Program-made: the position numbers and the translations under genes
The notes under the pieces: generated by a model
The model's database searches: none
Told to the model about the DNA's origin: nothing
The model's input: the letters and a program-made list of their open reading frames with translations, nothing else
Origin: Mycolicibacterium komossense
GTDB taxonomy: Bacteria; Actinomycetota; Actinomycetes; Mycobacteriales; Mycobacteriaceae
NCBI RefSeq assembly: GCF_025822605.1
Contig: NZ_JACKTY010000022.1
Span: 1-53,892 of the forward strand
Reading direction: 5' to 3'
DNA length: 53,892 nt
Shown here: positions 33,333 to 41,873 of the stretch, in pieces
Layout of the letters: the number at the start of each line of letters is the position of its first letter
How positions within the stretch are numbered: position 1 is the stretch's first letter

Positions 33333-33759
33333 GCCCACCCGCACCGAGGATCTCGTCGAGATCCAGCAGCTCCTCGCAAAGTATGCCGTCACCATCACCC
33401 AGGGCGACGTCGAAGGCCTGGTGTCGGTCTTCACTCCCGACGGCACCTACAGCGCGTTCGGGGAAACCTATGCACTGGAACGCTTCCCGGTGCTGGTGGA
33501 CGCCGCCCCCAAGGGGCTATTCATGACGGGCACAGCACTGATCGACCTCGACGACGCCGATCCCGATCAGGCCGGCGGCACCCAACCTCTGTGCTTTATC
33601 GAGCACTCCCAGCACGATATGCGCATCGGCTATTACCGCGACACCTATCTGCGCACCCCCGATGGCTGGCGACTGAAGACCCGGGCGATGACGTTCATCC
33701 GACGTAGCGGCGACCACGACCACGGCCGCCCGCACGCGATCGGGCGTCCGAGCGCATGA
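33316..33759 (+). CDS. SnoaL/NTF2-like protein
   Basis: 147 residues with the cone-like NTF2 pattern: helix EIQQLLAKYAVTITQGDVEGLVSVFTPDGTY, then strands including YYRDTYLRTPDGWRLKTRAMTF-like. Such proteins are small isomerases, cyclases or dehydratases, or noncatalytic subunits. GGAGG lies 14 bases before the ATG, longer than usual, within the overlapping upstream gene. It overlaps the next ACAD by 4 bp. Specific role unknown. Confidence 0.8.
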   Translation: MTAPSKPTRTEDLVEIQQLLAKYAVTITQGDVEGLVSVFTPDGTYSAFGETYALERFPVLVDAAPKGLFMTGTALIDLDDADPDQAGGTQPLCFIEHSQHDMRIGYYRDTYLRTPDGWRLKTRAMTFIRRSGDHDHGRPHAIGRPSA

Positions 33760-34886
33760 CCGAGCGACTGTTCGTCGAGGAGTTCCGCTCGAAGTTGGTG
33801 GCCTGGCTCGACGAGCACGACCTGACTCCCCCGCCGGGAGACCATTCACTGGATGCGCACCAGGTCCAGCACTCCCGCGTACTGCGGGCACTATATGACG
33901 CCGGCTGGATGCGTTGGGGCTGGCCAGAATCGGCCGGCGGCCTGGGCGGACCGATGATCCTGCGGGCGATCGTGGGCGAGGAGGTCGTCGGTCGTCGGCT
34001 CGACGAACCCGGACCCTATTCGATGCTCGAGGTGCTGACCCCGACGATCATCGACTACGCGCGTCCCGAGCTCGCGGCCGAGATGGTGCCAAAGTTGTTG
34101 TCGGGAAAGGAAACCTGGTGCCAGGGGTTCTCCGAACCCGGCTCCGGCAGCGATCTCGCGTCGCTGACCACCCGTGCCACCCAACGCGCCGCGAACACCT
34201 GGGTGGTCACCGGCCAGAAGGTGTGGACCAGCTTCGCACAGTACGCGTCCCGCTGTGTGTTGCTGACCCGCACCGGAGCACCCGGAACCCCGAACCACGA
34301 GTCGATCACCGCGTTCTTCGTCGATCTGGACACCCCCGGGATCACCGTCTCGCCGTTGCGCACGATGCACGGGGTCGACGAATTCTGCGAGGTGTACTTC
34401 GATGATGTCGAAGTGCCGGCCGACCGCATGCTCGGGAACGTCGGCGACGGTTGGCAGCTGGCGATGGATCTGCTGCCGTATGAACGGTCGACCTGCTTCT
34501 GGCAGCGCATCGCCTACCTGTATTCACGACTTGACGCACTGATAGACGAAGTCAAGGCCGAACTGGGGCCGGCTGCGGACGCGGATCTGGGAGCCGCGTA
34601 TCTGGCGTTGCACACGTTGCGTTGCCGGTCCAGGGCCACCCAGCTGCGGCTGGCCGACGGCCAGAAACTGGGGCCGGACACCTCCATCGACAAGGTACTG
34701 CTGGCCGGTGCCGAACAGCAGCTCTACGACATCGTCCGGGATCTGTTGCCGGGCGCCGTCGAACTCGACGACACCCCATGGCGCACCGAGTTCCTGTACT
34801 CGCGGGCAGCCAGCATCTACGGAGGAACCGCCGAAGTGCAGCGCAACATCATCTCCCGCCGTCTATTGGACCTCGGGAAGGAGTGA
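33756..34886 (+). CDS. Acyl-CoA dehydrogenase, large subunit of a heteromeric pair
   Basis: 376 residues. FAD/substrate motif GFSEPGSGSDLASLTT, GQKVWTSFAQYASRC, and the C-terminal IYGGTAEVQRNIISRRLLDLGKE. This resembles the FadE26/FadE28-like partner of mycobacterial alpha2beta2 dehydrogenases used on steroid CoA esters. The shorter ACAD that follows after 2 bases is the expected partner. The pair closes the operon started by the Rieske oxygenase. Confidence 0.9.
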   Translation: MTERLFVEEFRSKLVAWLDEHDLTPPPGDHSLDAHQVQHSRVLRALYDAGWMRWGWPESAGGLGGPMILRAIVGEEVVGRRLDEPGPYSMLEVLTPTIIDYARPELAAEMVPKLLSGKETWCQGFSEPGSGSDLASLTTRATQRAANTWVVTGQKVWTSFAQYASRCVLLTRTGAPGTPNHESITAFFVDLDTPGITVSPLRTMHGVDEFCEVYFDDVEVPADRMLGNVGDGWQLAMDLLPYERSTCFWQRIAYLYSRLDALIDEVKAELGPAADADLGAAYLALHTLRCRSRATQLRLADGQKLGPDTSIDKVLLAGAEQQLYDIVRDLLPGAVELDDTPWRTEFLYSRAASIYGGTAEVQRNIISRRLLDLGKE

Positions 34887-34888
34887 CC

Positions 34889-35725
34889 GTGGACGCCCAG
34901 ATGGATACGAAGTCACTGGCTTTGCTCGAAGACAGCCTGCGCAAGACGATGTCGTCGGTATCGGGCGCCGAGCTGGATGCGGCACTGGCCGACATGGGCT
35001 GGACGGAGATGCTCTCGGATATGCCCGAGGTGGCGATTCCGCTGGTCTTCCGACTCCTCGGCGAAACAGGTTCGCACGCTTCGATCCTCAATGATGTCGT
35101 GCTCCGGTCATCGCGCCGCCCGACGGGCGGGATTCCGGTGCTGCCCTACGCCGGCGGAGTCCAGGTGATCTGGGAACGAGCCCCCGAGGATCAAGCGGCG
35201 GAGTGGCTGCTTGAGGATTCCACGGAGCTCCGTGTCCTCGGCGGCCTGCCACTGCGGCGGGTGGATGAAGGTGAGCTGCTCCGGTTGGCCGAGGCTCGTC
35301 GCGCTCTGGGCTGGTGGCTTGTCGGTAGCTCGCGTGCGATGCTCGCCTTGGCCCGTCAGCACGCGCTGGACCGGGTCCAGTTCGGCCGTCCGATCGCGGG
35401 GTTCCAGTCAGTCCGGCACAAGCTGGCCGAGACGCTGGTGGCCATCGAAGGTGCGGAGGCGACGCTGAGTCTGCCCGGCGCGGCGAACAACGACCTGACT
35501 GCGCTACTGGCCAAGGCCGCTTCGGGCAAGGCCGCGCTGACCGCGGCCAAACACTGCCAGCAGGTGCTCGCCGGTATCGGCTTCACTGCCGAGCACCCCT
35601 TGCATCACCACGTCCAGCGCGTCCTGGTCCTCGACAAATTGCTGGGCAGCTCACGGGAACTCACGAAAAAGGCCGGCGCCGGTCTGCGGGCCCGCGGCTC
35701 GACGCCGAGGTTGGCTCAGCTCTAA
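34889..35725 (+). CDS. Acyl-CoA dehydrogenase, small partner subunit
   Basis: 278 residues from a GTG with GGAAGGAG six bases before. It lacks the middle FAD-strand motif but keeps the C-terminal helical segment (LARQHALDRVQFGRPIAGFQSVRHKLAE). That is the style of the beta subunits of heteromeric ACADs, which contribute part of the FAD site. It ends in a 4-bp convergent overlap with the ACAD on the other strand. It is unlikely to be active alone. Confidence 0.85.
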   Translation: MDAQMDTKSLALLEDSLRKTMSSVSGAELDAALADMGWTEMLSDMPEVAIPLVFRLLGETGSHASILNDVVLRSSRRPTGGIPVLPYAGGVQVIWERAPEDQAAEWLLEDSTELRVLGGLPLRRVDEGELLRLAEARRALGWWLVGSSRAMLALARQHALDRVQFGRPIAGFQSVRHKLAETLVAIEGAEATLSLPGAANNDLTALLAKAASGKAALTAAKHCQQVLAGIGFTAEHPLHHHVQRVLVLDKLLGSSRELTKKAGAGLRARGSTPRLAQL

Positions 35726-36906
35726 CGCGGTAGGCCGAGCACCCGTTGGGCGATGATCGACCGCTGGATCTCCGAGGTGCCGCCCGCGATGGTGCCGCCG
35801 AAACTGCGGGCATACCGCTCGAACCAGCTGACCGATGTCGCATCCTCGCCGAACGGCGCGTGGGCTGCCGTCAGCGCCGGGTGGTGCAGACCGTCGATCC
35901 CCTCGGCGGTCAGCGCGTGCTCGCTGGCGGCCTGAACCGCCTCGGCACCAAGCAGTTTCAAGATCGACAGTGACGGGACATCCTGCTCGCCGCGAGCTTC
36001 GCGGGCCAGCGCCGCCGAGCCGAGCAGGCGTAGCGCGCGGGCGTCCATCAGCAGCGTCGCGTACTGGTCGCGCTCCAGCGGCCCGTCCGGCCGGAAATCG
36101 GCCACCAGGTCGTCGAGCCGGTCGGCGAACATCAGCCACAGCAACGTCCGCTCGTGACCGAGTGAACCGTTGGCCACTCCCCAGCCACCATTGAGCGGTC
36201 CGATCAAGTTCTCGGCTGGCACGCGCACGTCGGCGAAGAAGACCTCGTTGAAATCGAGATCGTCGCGGTCACAGATGGAGGCGAAGGGCCGGCACACCAC
36301 ACCCTCCGTCGCGGTGGGGATCACCAGCACGCTGATCCCCTTGTGCTTGGGCGCATGCGGATCGGTGCGGACGAAGGCCAGGATGAGATCGGCGTCATGG
36401 GCTCCGGAGGTCCAGACTTTCTGACCGTTGACGACGAAGTGGTCACCGCCCGGAGATGACGTGAGGACCGCGGTCGTGCGCAACGACGCCAGATCAGAAC
36501 CGGCGCCGGGTTCGCTCATCCCGAGCGCGGCGGTCATCTCGGCCCGCAGGATCGGCACCGCCCAGCGGTGCTTCTGCTCCTCGGTGCCGAAGGACAGCAG
36601 CGACGCGGCGATGATGCCGAGCCCCTGCGGGTTGTAGCTCTGATAGATCCTGCGTTTCGAGAGCTCTTCGAGGTGGACGAACTGCTGCAGGATCGTCGCG
36701 TTGCGGCCGCCGAACTCCGGCGGATTGCCGGGCAACAACCAGCCGTGGTCGAACTGCAGTCGCTGCCATTGCCGTGCCCAGTCCGGGACATGTGCGGTGG
36801 ACCGGGACCGCTCGACCGCGACACCGGGGTCGGGCAGATGCTCGTCGAGGAACGCCACGAACTCCGCGCGGAATGCCTCGATATCGGCGTCGAACGTCAA
36901 CTGCAC
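35722..36906 (-). CDS. Acyl-CoA dehydrogenase, large subunit
   Basis: 394 residues, GTG start with GAGGAGG upstream. Motifs: GMSEPGAGSDLASLRTT, GQKVWTSGAHDAD, IAGGTSEIQRSIIAQRVLGLPR-like end. It is a diverged duplicate of the 8169-9341 protein with an almost identical N-terminus. The small ACAD at 36920 precedes it by 13 bases, so this copy works in a pair. Catalysis: alpha,beta-dehydrogenation of an acyl-CoA. Confidence 0.9.
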   Translation of the reverse strand: MQLTFDADIEAFRAEFVAFLDEHLPDPGVAVERSRSTAHVPDWARQWQRLQFDHGWLLPGNPPEFGGRNATILQQFVHLEELSKRRIYQSYNPQGLGIIAASLLSFGTEEQKHRWAVPILRAEMTAALGMSEPGAGSDLASLRTTAVLTSSPGGDHFVVNGQKVWTSGAHDADLILAFVRTDPHAPKHKGISVLVIPTATEGVVCRPFASICDRDDLDFNEVFFADVRVPAENLIGPLNGGWGVANGSLGHERTLLWLMFADRLDDLVADFRPDGPLERDQYATLLMDARALRLLGSAALAREARGEQDVPSLSILKLLGAEAVQAASEHALTAEGIDGLHHPALTAAHAPFGEDATSVSWFERYARSFGGTIAGGTSEIQRSIIAQRVLGLPR

Positions 36907-36919
36907 CGAATCCTCCTCA

Positions 36920-37924
36920 CTATGCGCGGCTGTCGGCCAGCGACTGCTCGGCGATCAACGCGCGGTGATGCGCTGCGCCACCGAGGAGCAACTCGCCCGC
37001 CTTCGCCCGCTTCAGCGCGAACTGGACGTCGTTCTCCCAGGTGAAACCCATGGCACCGAAGAGCTGGACACCGTGGCGAAAGACCAGCGACTGACACTCC
37101 CCGGCAGCGGCCTTCGCCATCGCCGCCGCCAGCCGCCGCCGCGGATCGTCGGCGGCGATGGTCAGCGCGGCGAAGTACGACAGCGCCCTGGCCCGTTCGA
37201 TGGCGATATGCATATCGGCGGCCTTGTGCTGCACGGCCTGGAAGGAGCCGATCGCCACTCCGAACTGTTGGCGACCCTTGACGTGCTCGAGCACCAAATC
37301 CAGCACCCGCTGGCAGGCGCCCACCATGGTCAGCGCCATCCCGGTCAGCGCGACGTCGTACGCGCGCTGCGGATCCGCGCCGGTGACCCGGTCCTGGTGA
37401 CCGACGACAACCCCGGCGAACGTCACCTCCGCGATATGCAGCACCGGATCGAAGACGGACACCCGGCGGGCCGAAACCTGTTCGGAGCCAACAATGAAAA
37501 CTCCCGCGGGTGTCACCACCGCGAACCTGTCGGCGCGGTCGCCGTCTAGGACGTGGCGGGCGGTGCCGTCGAGCACCCAGCCCGCGCCGACACGTGCCGC
37601 GGTCACGCCGTCGTACACGGCTGATCCAGCCAGACCCGGATCGGGATGCCCGGGCGCCAACGGAGTGAACTGCGTCATGGTGGCCAGGAACGGCGTCGGA
37701 TCGGTAGCTCGACCGAGCTCCTCGAGAAGGATGCCGAGCTCAACCGCTTCAGACGGTTCAGCCAGCTCGGTCCAGCCCATCTCGACGTAGGTGCGCCACA
37801 ACGGTGCCGGATCCACCTCACCCTCGGCGACACCGCGGACCAGTGATGCCGGACATTCCTTGGCAGCGGCGTCGCGCGCCGTATCACGCCACAACCGCTG
37901 ATCGGAATCGAGCTCTAACAGCAT
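36920..37924 (-). CDS. Acyl-CoA dehydrogenase, small partner subunit
   Basis: 334 residues, with AGGTGG before the ATG. N-terminal helices (LWRDTARDAAAKE), a shortened middle domain without the SEPGxGSD motif, then VKGRQQFGVAIGSFQAVQHKAADMHIAIERAR and a C-terminal FGAMGFTWENDVQFALKRAK. This is the second-subunit pattern of heteromeric ACADs. It is the first gene of a two-gene operon, with a perfect operator 39 bases before its start and the TetR gene diverging on the other side. Confidence 0.88.
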   Translation of the reverse strand: MLLELDSDQRLWRDTARDAAAKECPASLVRGVAEGEVDPAPLWRTYVEMGWTELAEPSEAVELGILLEELGRATDPTPFLATMTQFTPLAPGHPDPGLAGSAVYDGVTAARVGAGWVLDGTARHVLDGDRADRFAVVTPAGVFIVGSEQVSARRVSVFDPVLHIAEVTFAGVVVGHQDRVTGADPQRAYDVALTGMALTMVGACQRVLDLVLEHVKGRQQFGVAIGSFQAVQHKAADMHIAIERARALSYFAALTIAADDPRRRLAAAMAKAAAGECQSLVFRHGVQLFGAMGFTWENDVQFALKRAKAGELLLGGAAHHRALIAEQSLADSRA

Positions 37925-37963
37925 GCAGCCACCTCATGTTTTCAGGCCTGTTCTACGCTACTG

Positions 37964-37978
37964 GAGAATAGCATTCTC
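37964..37978. promoter_or_regulatory. Operator, perfect copy (ACAD pair / TetR divergent region)
   Basis: GAGAATAGCATTCTC, 12 of 12 arm positions. It lies 39 bases from the ACAD start at 37924 and 137 bases from the TetR GTG at 38116. Confidence 0.82.
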
Positions 37979-38115
37979 GCAGAATGGTAGTACTGATCTC
38001 AAAAACTACCCGTCAGGAGAGGCCTGGAGACCAAATGTCGCTCCCATCTCCGGTACAGTTCTCGCATGTCTCTTCCCCCTGCGGGCATTTCGGCCAGCCG
38101 TGAATCGGAACGCCG

Positions 38116-38769
38116 GTGAGCAGTCCGAGCGAAGAACCCGCATGGAAGCAGCGTGCAGTCGAGCGGTCGATCAAGACCGCGAAGCTGCGTGCCGGCCAGC
38201 GGGTGCAGCGGTTCCTCGATGCAGCCCAGGCGATCATCACCGAAAAGGGCAGTACCGACTTCACGGTGCAAGAGGTCGTCGATCGTTCCCGACAATCGCT
38301 GCGCAGTTTCTACCTTCAATTCGACGGTAAGCATGAGCTGCTGCTCGCCTTGTTCGAAGACGCACTGAGTCGTGCCGCGGATCAAATCCGGGCTGCGGTC
38401 GAAGGACAGACAGATCCCCTTGAGCGCTTGAAAGTCGCAATTGAGTTGCTATTCGAGCTATCCCGGCCGGACCCGACTGCCAAGCGCCCGTTGTTCACGG
38501 ACTTCGCGCCGCAGTTGCTGATTTCGCATCCAACCGAAGTCCGGGTAGCCCACGCCCCCGTCATCGCGCTGTTCGCCGAACTCATGGAGGCCGCGCACGC
38601 CGCGGGATGCCTGCGTCAAGGGGTCAATCCGAAGCGCATGGCGGCCATGACAATGCAGACTGTGATGTTCACCGCACAGTCGAGCACGCCGACTGACGAA
38701 GACGTCATACATCCGATCAGCGCCGATGAAGTGTGGACCTTCTGCGCCCAGGGATTCGCCGCCAACTAG
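38116..38769 (+). CDS. TetR-family regulator, best candidate for the shared operator
   Basis: 217 residues from a GTG. N-terminal extension, then the TetR HTH FTVQEVVDRSRQSLRSFYLQFDGKHELLLALFEDAL (about 49-83), and a C-terminal ligand domain ending with DEVWTFCAQGFAAN. Perfect copies of the operator lie before the gene (37964) and 3 bases after its stop (38773), an arrangement typical of a locally autoregulated repressor. The inducer is probably an acyl-CoA or pathway intermediate (inference). A second TetR at 51615 also has an operator copy and is the main alternative. Confidence 0.88.
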   Translation: MSSPSEEPAWKQRAVERSIKTAKLRAGQRVQRFLDAAQAIITEKGSTDFTVQEVVDRSRQSLRSFYLQFDGKHELLLALFEDALSRAADQIRAAVEGQTDPLERLKVAIELLFELSRPDPTAKRPLFTDFAPQLLISHPTEVRVAHAPVIALFAELMEAAHAAGCLRQGVNPKRMAAMTMQTVMFTAQSSTPTDEDVIHPISADEVWTFCAQGFAAN

Positions 38770-38772
38770 CCG

Positions 38773-38787
38773 GAGAATTTCATTCTC
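38773..38787. promoter_or_regulatory. Operator, perfect copy (downstream of TetR)
   Basis: GAGAATTTCATTCTC, 12 of 12 arm positions, 3 bases after the TetR stop and 198 bases before the DapB-like gene. It probably controls a separate promoter for that gene. Confidence 0.78.
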
Positions 38788-38985
38788 ACTCGGCAAGAAC
38801 TTCGCTTACACTCAGAGAATGCCGGGTCTCTGGACCGATCTGCTGTCCTGCCTGGACCAAAGTCCGGTTACCCACGGCCGATCGGCGGCCGGTCACGGGG
38901 CTACCCGCCTCGATCGCTTCCTGCCCTCAGGAGGCCCTGGTCCGGTTCCACAACTGACCAGATCCACCCCTCGAAAGGGTCACCG

Positions 38986-40065
38986 GTGAGGTCATATCCC
39001 CTGCCGTCCAACACCGTCGAGAACACCGGCGGCACCAGACCGCTTCGCGTGGTGCAGTGGGCCACCGGCACCATCGGCAGCCGGGCGCTACGCGCGGTCA
39101 TCGAACATCCCGGACTGAGCCTCGTGGGCGTCTACGTTCACGGCGCGGACAAAGCCGGTGTCGATGCTGGCGACTTCTGCGGGCTGGGCACCACCGGGGT
39201 GACCGCGACGCGGGAGATCGATGAGATCGTCGACCTCGACGCCGACTGCATTCTCTATATGCCCAGCGGCTGCAACATGGACGAGGTGGGCCGATTGCTC
39301 TCTGCGGGAAGCAATGTCGTGACCACCACCGGACAGTTCCACCATCCGGCGTCGATGGACCCCGACGTCCGCAGGACGGTGGAGGATGCGTGCCGGCTCG
39401 GTGGGACATCCATTCACAGCACCGGCAGCAGCCCGGGCTTCATCAGCGAAGCGATTCCTCTGGCCCTGACGTCGATCCAACGGCGTCTGGATTCCCTGAC
39501 CATCGACGAGTACGCCGATCTATCCCGACGCCCTTCTCCTGAGCTCCTTTTCGATCTGATGGGTTTCGGCCAGCCGCCTGGGGAGTTCGCCGCTTACCGG
39601 GTGGCGTATCTGCAGGCCAGCTTCGGGCCGTCGCTGATGCACCTCGCCGACGCCCTCGGCCTGCCGGTCGATGCGCTGGAGTCCACGGGCGAAGCCGGTA
39701 CCGCCAGCCGCACGGTCGAGATCGCCGCGGGCACCCTCCCCGCCGGAACTATTGCCGCCCAACGGATCAGTGTGACCGGTATGCGAGCTGGGCAACCCCT
39801 GGTCCGATTCCGCGCCAGCTGGTACTGCACCACTGAGCTCGAACAGGAGTGGGATCTGCACGAAACCGGATGGCATATTTCGGTGGCCGGCGACGCGCCT
39901 CTTGAGGTCGATCTGCGGATGCCGATCCCCCTGGACCGGATGGCCGAGATCTCCCCGGCGTACACCGCCAACCGGGCGGTGAACGCGGTGGCGGCGGTGT
40001 GCGCGGCACCGCCGGGCATCCGCACCACCGCGGACCTGCCTCAGTTCATCGCGGCGCTGGGCTGA
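38986..40065 (+). CDS. DapB-like NAD(P)-dependent dehydrogenase/reductase
   Basis: 359 residues from a GTG. The N-terminal Rossmann domain reads LRVVQWATGTIGSRALRAVIEH, then VGVYVHGADKAGVDAG and SAGSNVVTTTGQFHHP. This is the dihydrodipicolinate-reductase-like family common in actinobacteria and unrelated to lysine synthesis. The C-terminal half would bind the substrate. Its operator copy at 38773 places it in the regulon. Its end overlaps the convergent MeaB gene by 20 bp. Substrate unknown. Confidence 0.8.
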   Translation: MRSYPLPSNTVENTGGTRPLRVVQWATGTIGSRALRAVIEHPGLSLVGVYVHGADKAGVDAGDFCGLGTTGVTATREIDEIVDLDADCILYMPSGCNMDEVGRLLSAGSNVVTTTGQFHHPASMDPDVRRTVEDACRLGGTSIHSTGSSPGFISEAIPLALTSIQRRLDSLTIDEYADLSRRPSPELLFDLMGFGQPPGEFAAYRVAYLQASFGPSLMHLADALGLPVDALESTGEAGTASRTVEIAAGTLPAGTIAAQRISVTGMRAGQPLVRFRASWYCTTELEQEWDLHETGWHISVAGDAPLEVDLRMPIPLDRMAEISPAYTANRAVNAVAAVCAAPPGIRTTADLPQFIAALG

Positions 40066-40942
40066 CCGGATCGACCCGATACCCGAGTAGCAGCTCGGCC
40101 GCACCGTAGGCGTCGCTGTACCCCTCGGCGACGGTGGCGGCGAGCCGGTCGAGATCGGGATGGCGCGCTAGCCGGCTCTGGGCCAGCGACAGAATCTGGG
40201 CCCGCGCCCGTGCCGCCCGACGGGCCGGAGTATCAGAGCGGCGATGTGCGGCGATGGCTTCGACCACCTCCTCCACACCATCACCTTGGGCGGCAACGAG
40301 TTTGAGGATCGGCGCGGACGTCTCCGCCCGCAGATCGCGCACTGTCTGGTCCGCGCCCTCGCGGTCGGCTTTGTTCACGATCACCAGATCGGCGACTTCG
40401 AGCAGACCTGCCTTGGCTGCCTGGATGGCATCGCCGGCGCCGGGATTGAGGATGACGATCGTCGGGTCGGCGACAGCGGCGATCTCGATTTCGGACTGGC
40501 CGACTCCGACCGTCTCGATGACGACGAGGTCGTAGGAGATGGCGGCGAGCAACCGGATCGCCGCGGGTACGGCCGCCGCCAGTCCGCCGAGGTGCCCCCG
40601 GCTGGCCACTGATCGGATCAACACATCGGGGTCGTCGATATGGGCGGCCATCCTGATGCGGTCACCGAGCAATGCGCCCCCGCTGTACGGCGACGACGGG
40701 TCGACGGCGAGCACCGCCACCCGTAAGCCACGCCTGCGGTAAGCAGACACCAGCACCGCCACCGTCGTCGACTTGCCTGCGCCCGGTGGACCCGTCACGC
40801 CGATCACCTGCACGTCCGTCGGGCCGACATGGGACAGCACGTCGCTGCGGCGCGAGCTTTCGACCAGGCTCAGCAATCGGCCGGCCGCCCGCGCGGAGCC
40901 GTTGCGCGCGGCGGTGATGAGTTCGGCGATGTCATCGGTCAT
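40046..40942 (-). CDS. meaB: MeaB/ArgK-type G-protein chaperone of a B12-dependent mutase
   Basis: 298 residues. Walker A GPPGAGKST (51-59), VDPSSPYSGGALLGDRIRM, ETVGVGQSE and NKADREGADQT are the diagnostic MeaB motifs. It loads adenosylcobalamin on, and protects, methylmalonyl-type mutases. The mutase subunits are 8 kb to the right in another operon. The operator at 41001 lies 58 bases before its start, in a region shared with a diverging SDR. Confidence 0.93.
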   Translation of the reverse strand: MTDDIAELITAARNGSARAAGRLLSLVESSRRSDVLSHVGPTDVQVIGVTGPPGAGKSTTVAVLVSAYRRRGLRVAVLAVDPSSPYSGGALLGDRIRMAAHIDDPDVLIRSVASRGHLGGLAAAVPAAIRLLAAISYDLVVIETVGVGQSEIEIAAVADPTIVILNPGAGDAIQAAKAGLLEVADLVIVNKADREGADQTVRDLRAETSAPILKLVAAQGDGVEEVVEAIAAHRRSDTPARRAARARAQILSLAQSRLARHPDLDRLAATVAEGYSDAYGAAELLLGYRVDPVSPAPR

Positions 40943-40998
40943 CGTGAGCGTCGATCATCCCCGTCCGGTCTTCCCTCAGTGCAGTCTGCAGGTGGCGC

Positions 40999-41017
40999 GA
41001 GAGAATAGTATTCTCTC
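40999..41017. promoter_or_regulatory. Operator, perfect and extended palindrome (MeaB / SDR)
   Basis: GAGAGAATAGTATTCTCTC, a 19-bp palindrome containing the 15-bp core at 41001-41015. It is centred between the MeaB start (40942) and the SDR start (41053), close to both. Confidence 0.85.
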
Positions 41018-41052
41018 AGCTTGAGAGCGGTAGTTGCAAGAAGGGAAACAGA

Positions 41053-41817
41053 ATGCAGATCAGTGGCAATTCCGCGATCGTCGTCGGCGGGGCCGGCGGG
41101 CTCGGCGAGGCCACCGTGCGGCGGTTGCACGGCGCGGGCGCGAAGATCGTGGTCGCCGATATGGCCGACGACAAAGGCCGAGCCCTGGAAGCCGAGTTGG
41201 GAGTACGCTACGTCCGTACCGACGCAACCAGCGAAGACAGCGTCAACGCGGCCATCGCCGAGGCGGAATCGCTTGGCCCCCTGCGCATTTCGGTGGACAC
41301 CCACGGCGGCCCGGCAAGTGGCGGCCGGTTGGTCGGCAAGGACGGGGCACCGCTCGACCTCGAGGGTTTCAAGACGACCATCACGTTCTACCTGACCGCC
41401 GTGTTCAACGTGATGCGGCTGGCTGCAGCGGCGATCGCCAGGCAGGAGCTGCAGGACGAGGGTGGCCGCGGCGTCATCATCAACACCGCGTCCATCGCGG
41501 GCTACGAGGGCCAGATCGGCCAGGTGCCCTATTCGGCAGCCAAAGGCGGAGTGATCGGCATGACGCTGGTGGCGGCACGCGACCTCTCACCACTGGGCAT
41601 CCGGGTGGTCACCATCGCCCCAGGCACCGTCAACACCCCCGCCTACGGCAAGGCTGCCGACCAGTTGGAGCAGTACTGGGGCGCGCAGGTGCCGTTTCCG
41701 AAACGGATGGGCCGCTCTACCGAATACGGTCAACTGGCCGCGTCGATCATCGAGAACGACTACCTCAACGGTGAAGTCATCCGGCTCGACGGCGGCCTAC
41801 GCTTCCCACCCAAATAG
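41053..41817 (+). CDS. SDR-family oxidoreductase (HSD10-like 3-hydroxyacyl-CoA dehydrogenase type)
   Basis: 254 residues; AAGGGAAAC precedes the ATG. Rossmann motif VVGGAGGLGEA (10-20), Asp36 for NAD, catalytic Ser147, Tyr160 and Lys164 (PYSAAKGG). The fold and size match HSD17B10-type 3-hydroxyacyl-CoA dehydrogenases. It could therefore supply the missing dehydrogenase step of the beta-oxidation operons, whose local clusters encode none. Terminated by the inverted repeat at 41821. Confidence 0.88.
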   Translation: MQISGNSAIVVGGAGGLGEATVRRLHGAGAKIVVADMADDKGRALEAELGVRYVRTDATSEDSVNAAIAEAESLGPLRISVDTHGGPASGGRLVGKDGAPLDLEGFKTTITFYLTAVFNVMRLAAAAIARQELQDEGGRGVIINTASIAGYEGQIGQVPYSAAKGGVIGMTLVAARDLSPLGIRVVTIAPGTVNTPAYGKAADQLEQYWGAQVPFPKRMGRSTEYGQLAASIIENDYLNGEVIRLDGGLRFPPK

Positions 41818-41820
41818 CCT

Positions 41821-41873
41821 GTGATTTCGGCGTGTTCCCGACCAGTGAGCGGTCGCGAACACGCCGAAATCAC
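41821..41873. terminator. Long inverted repeat between convergent genes, second copy
   Basis: Arms GTGATTTCGGCGTGTTC (41821-41837) and GAACACGCCGAAATCAC (41857-41873) pair over 17 bp around a 19-base loop. The right arm contains the stop codon of the crotonase-like gene. The first 14 bases are the same as in the 8113 element, and both loops contain GCGGTCG. Probably a bidirectional terminator belonging to a genome-wide family. Confidence 0.75.

Noticed and set aside
31932..33446. 504-codon open frame on the minus strand
   Set aside because: It is antisense to the amidohydrolase at 32106, which has clear motifs and operon overlaps. The minus frame has none.
38815..38829. GAGAAT arm downstream of the TetR as a second operator
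   Set aside because: The facing arm (GGGTCT region) does not match ATTCTC, so only a half-site is present.
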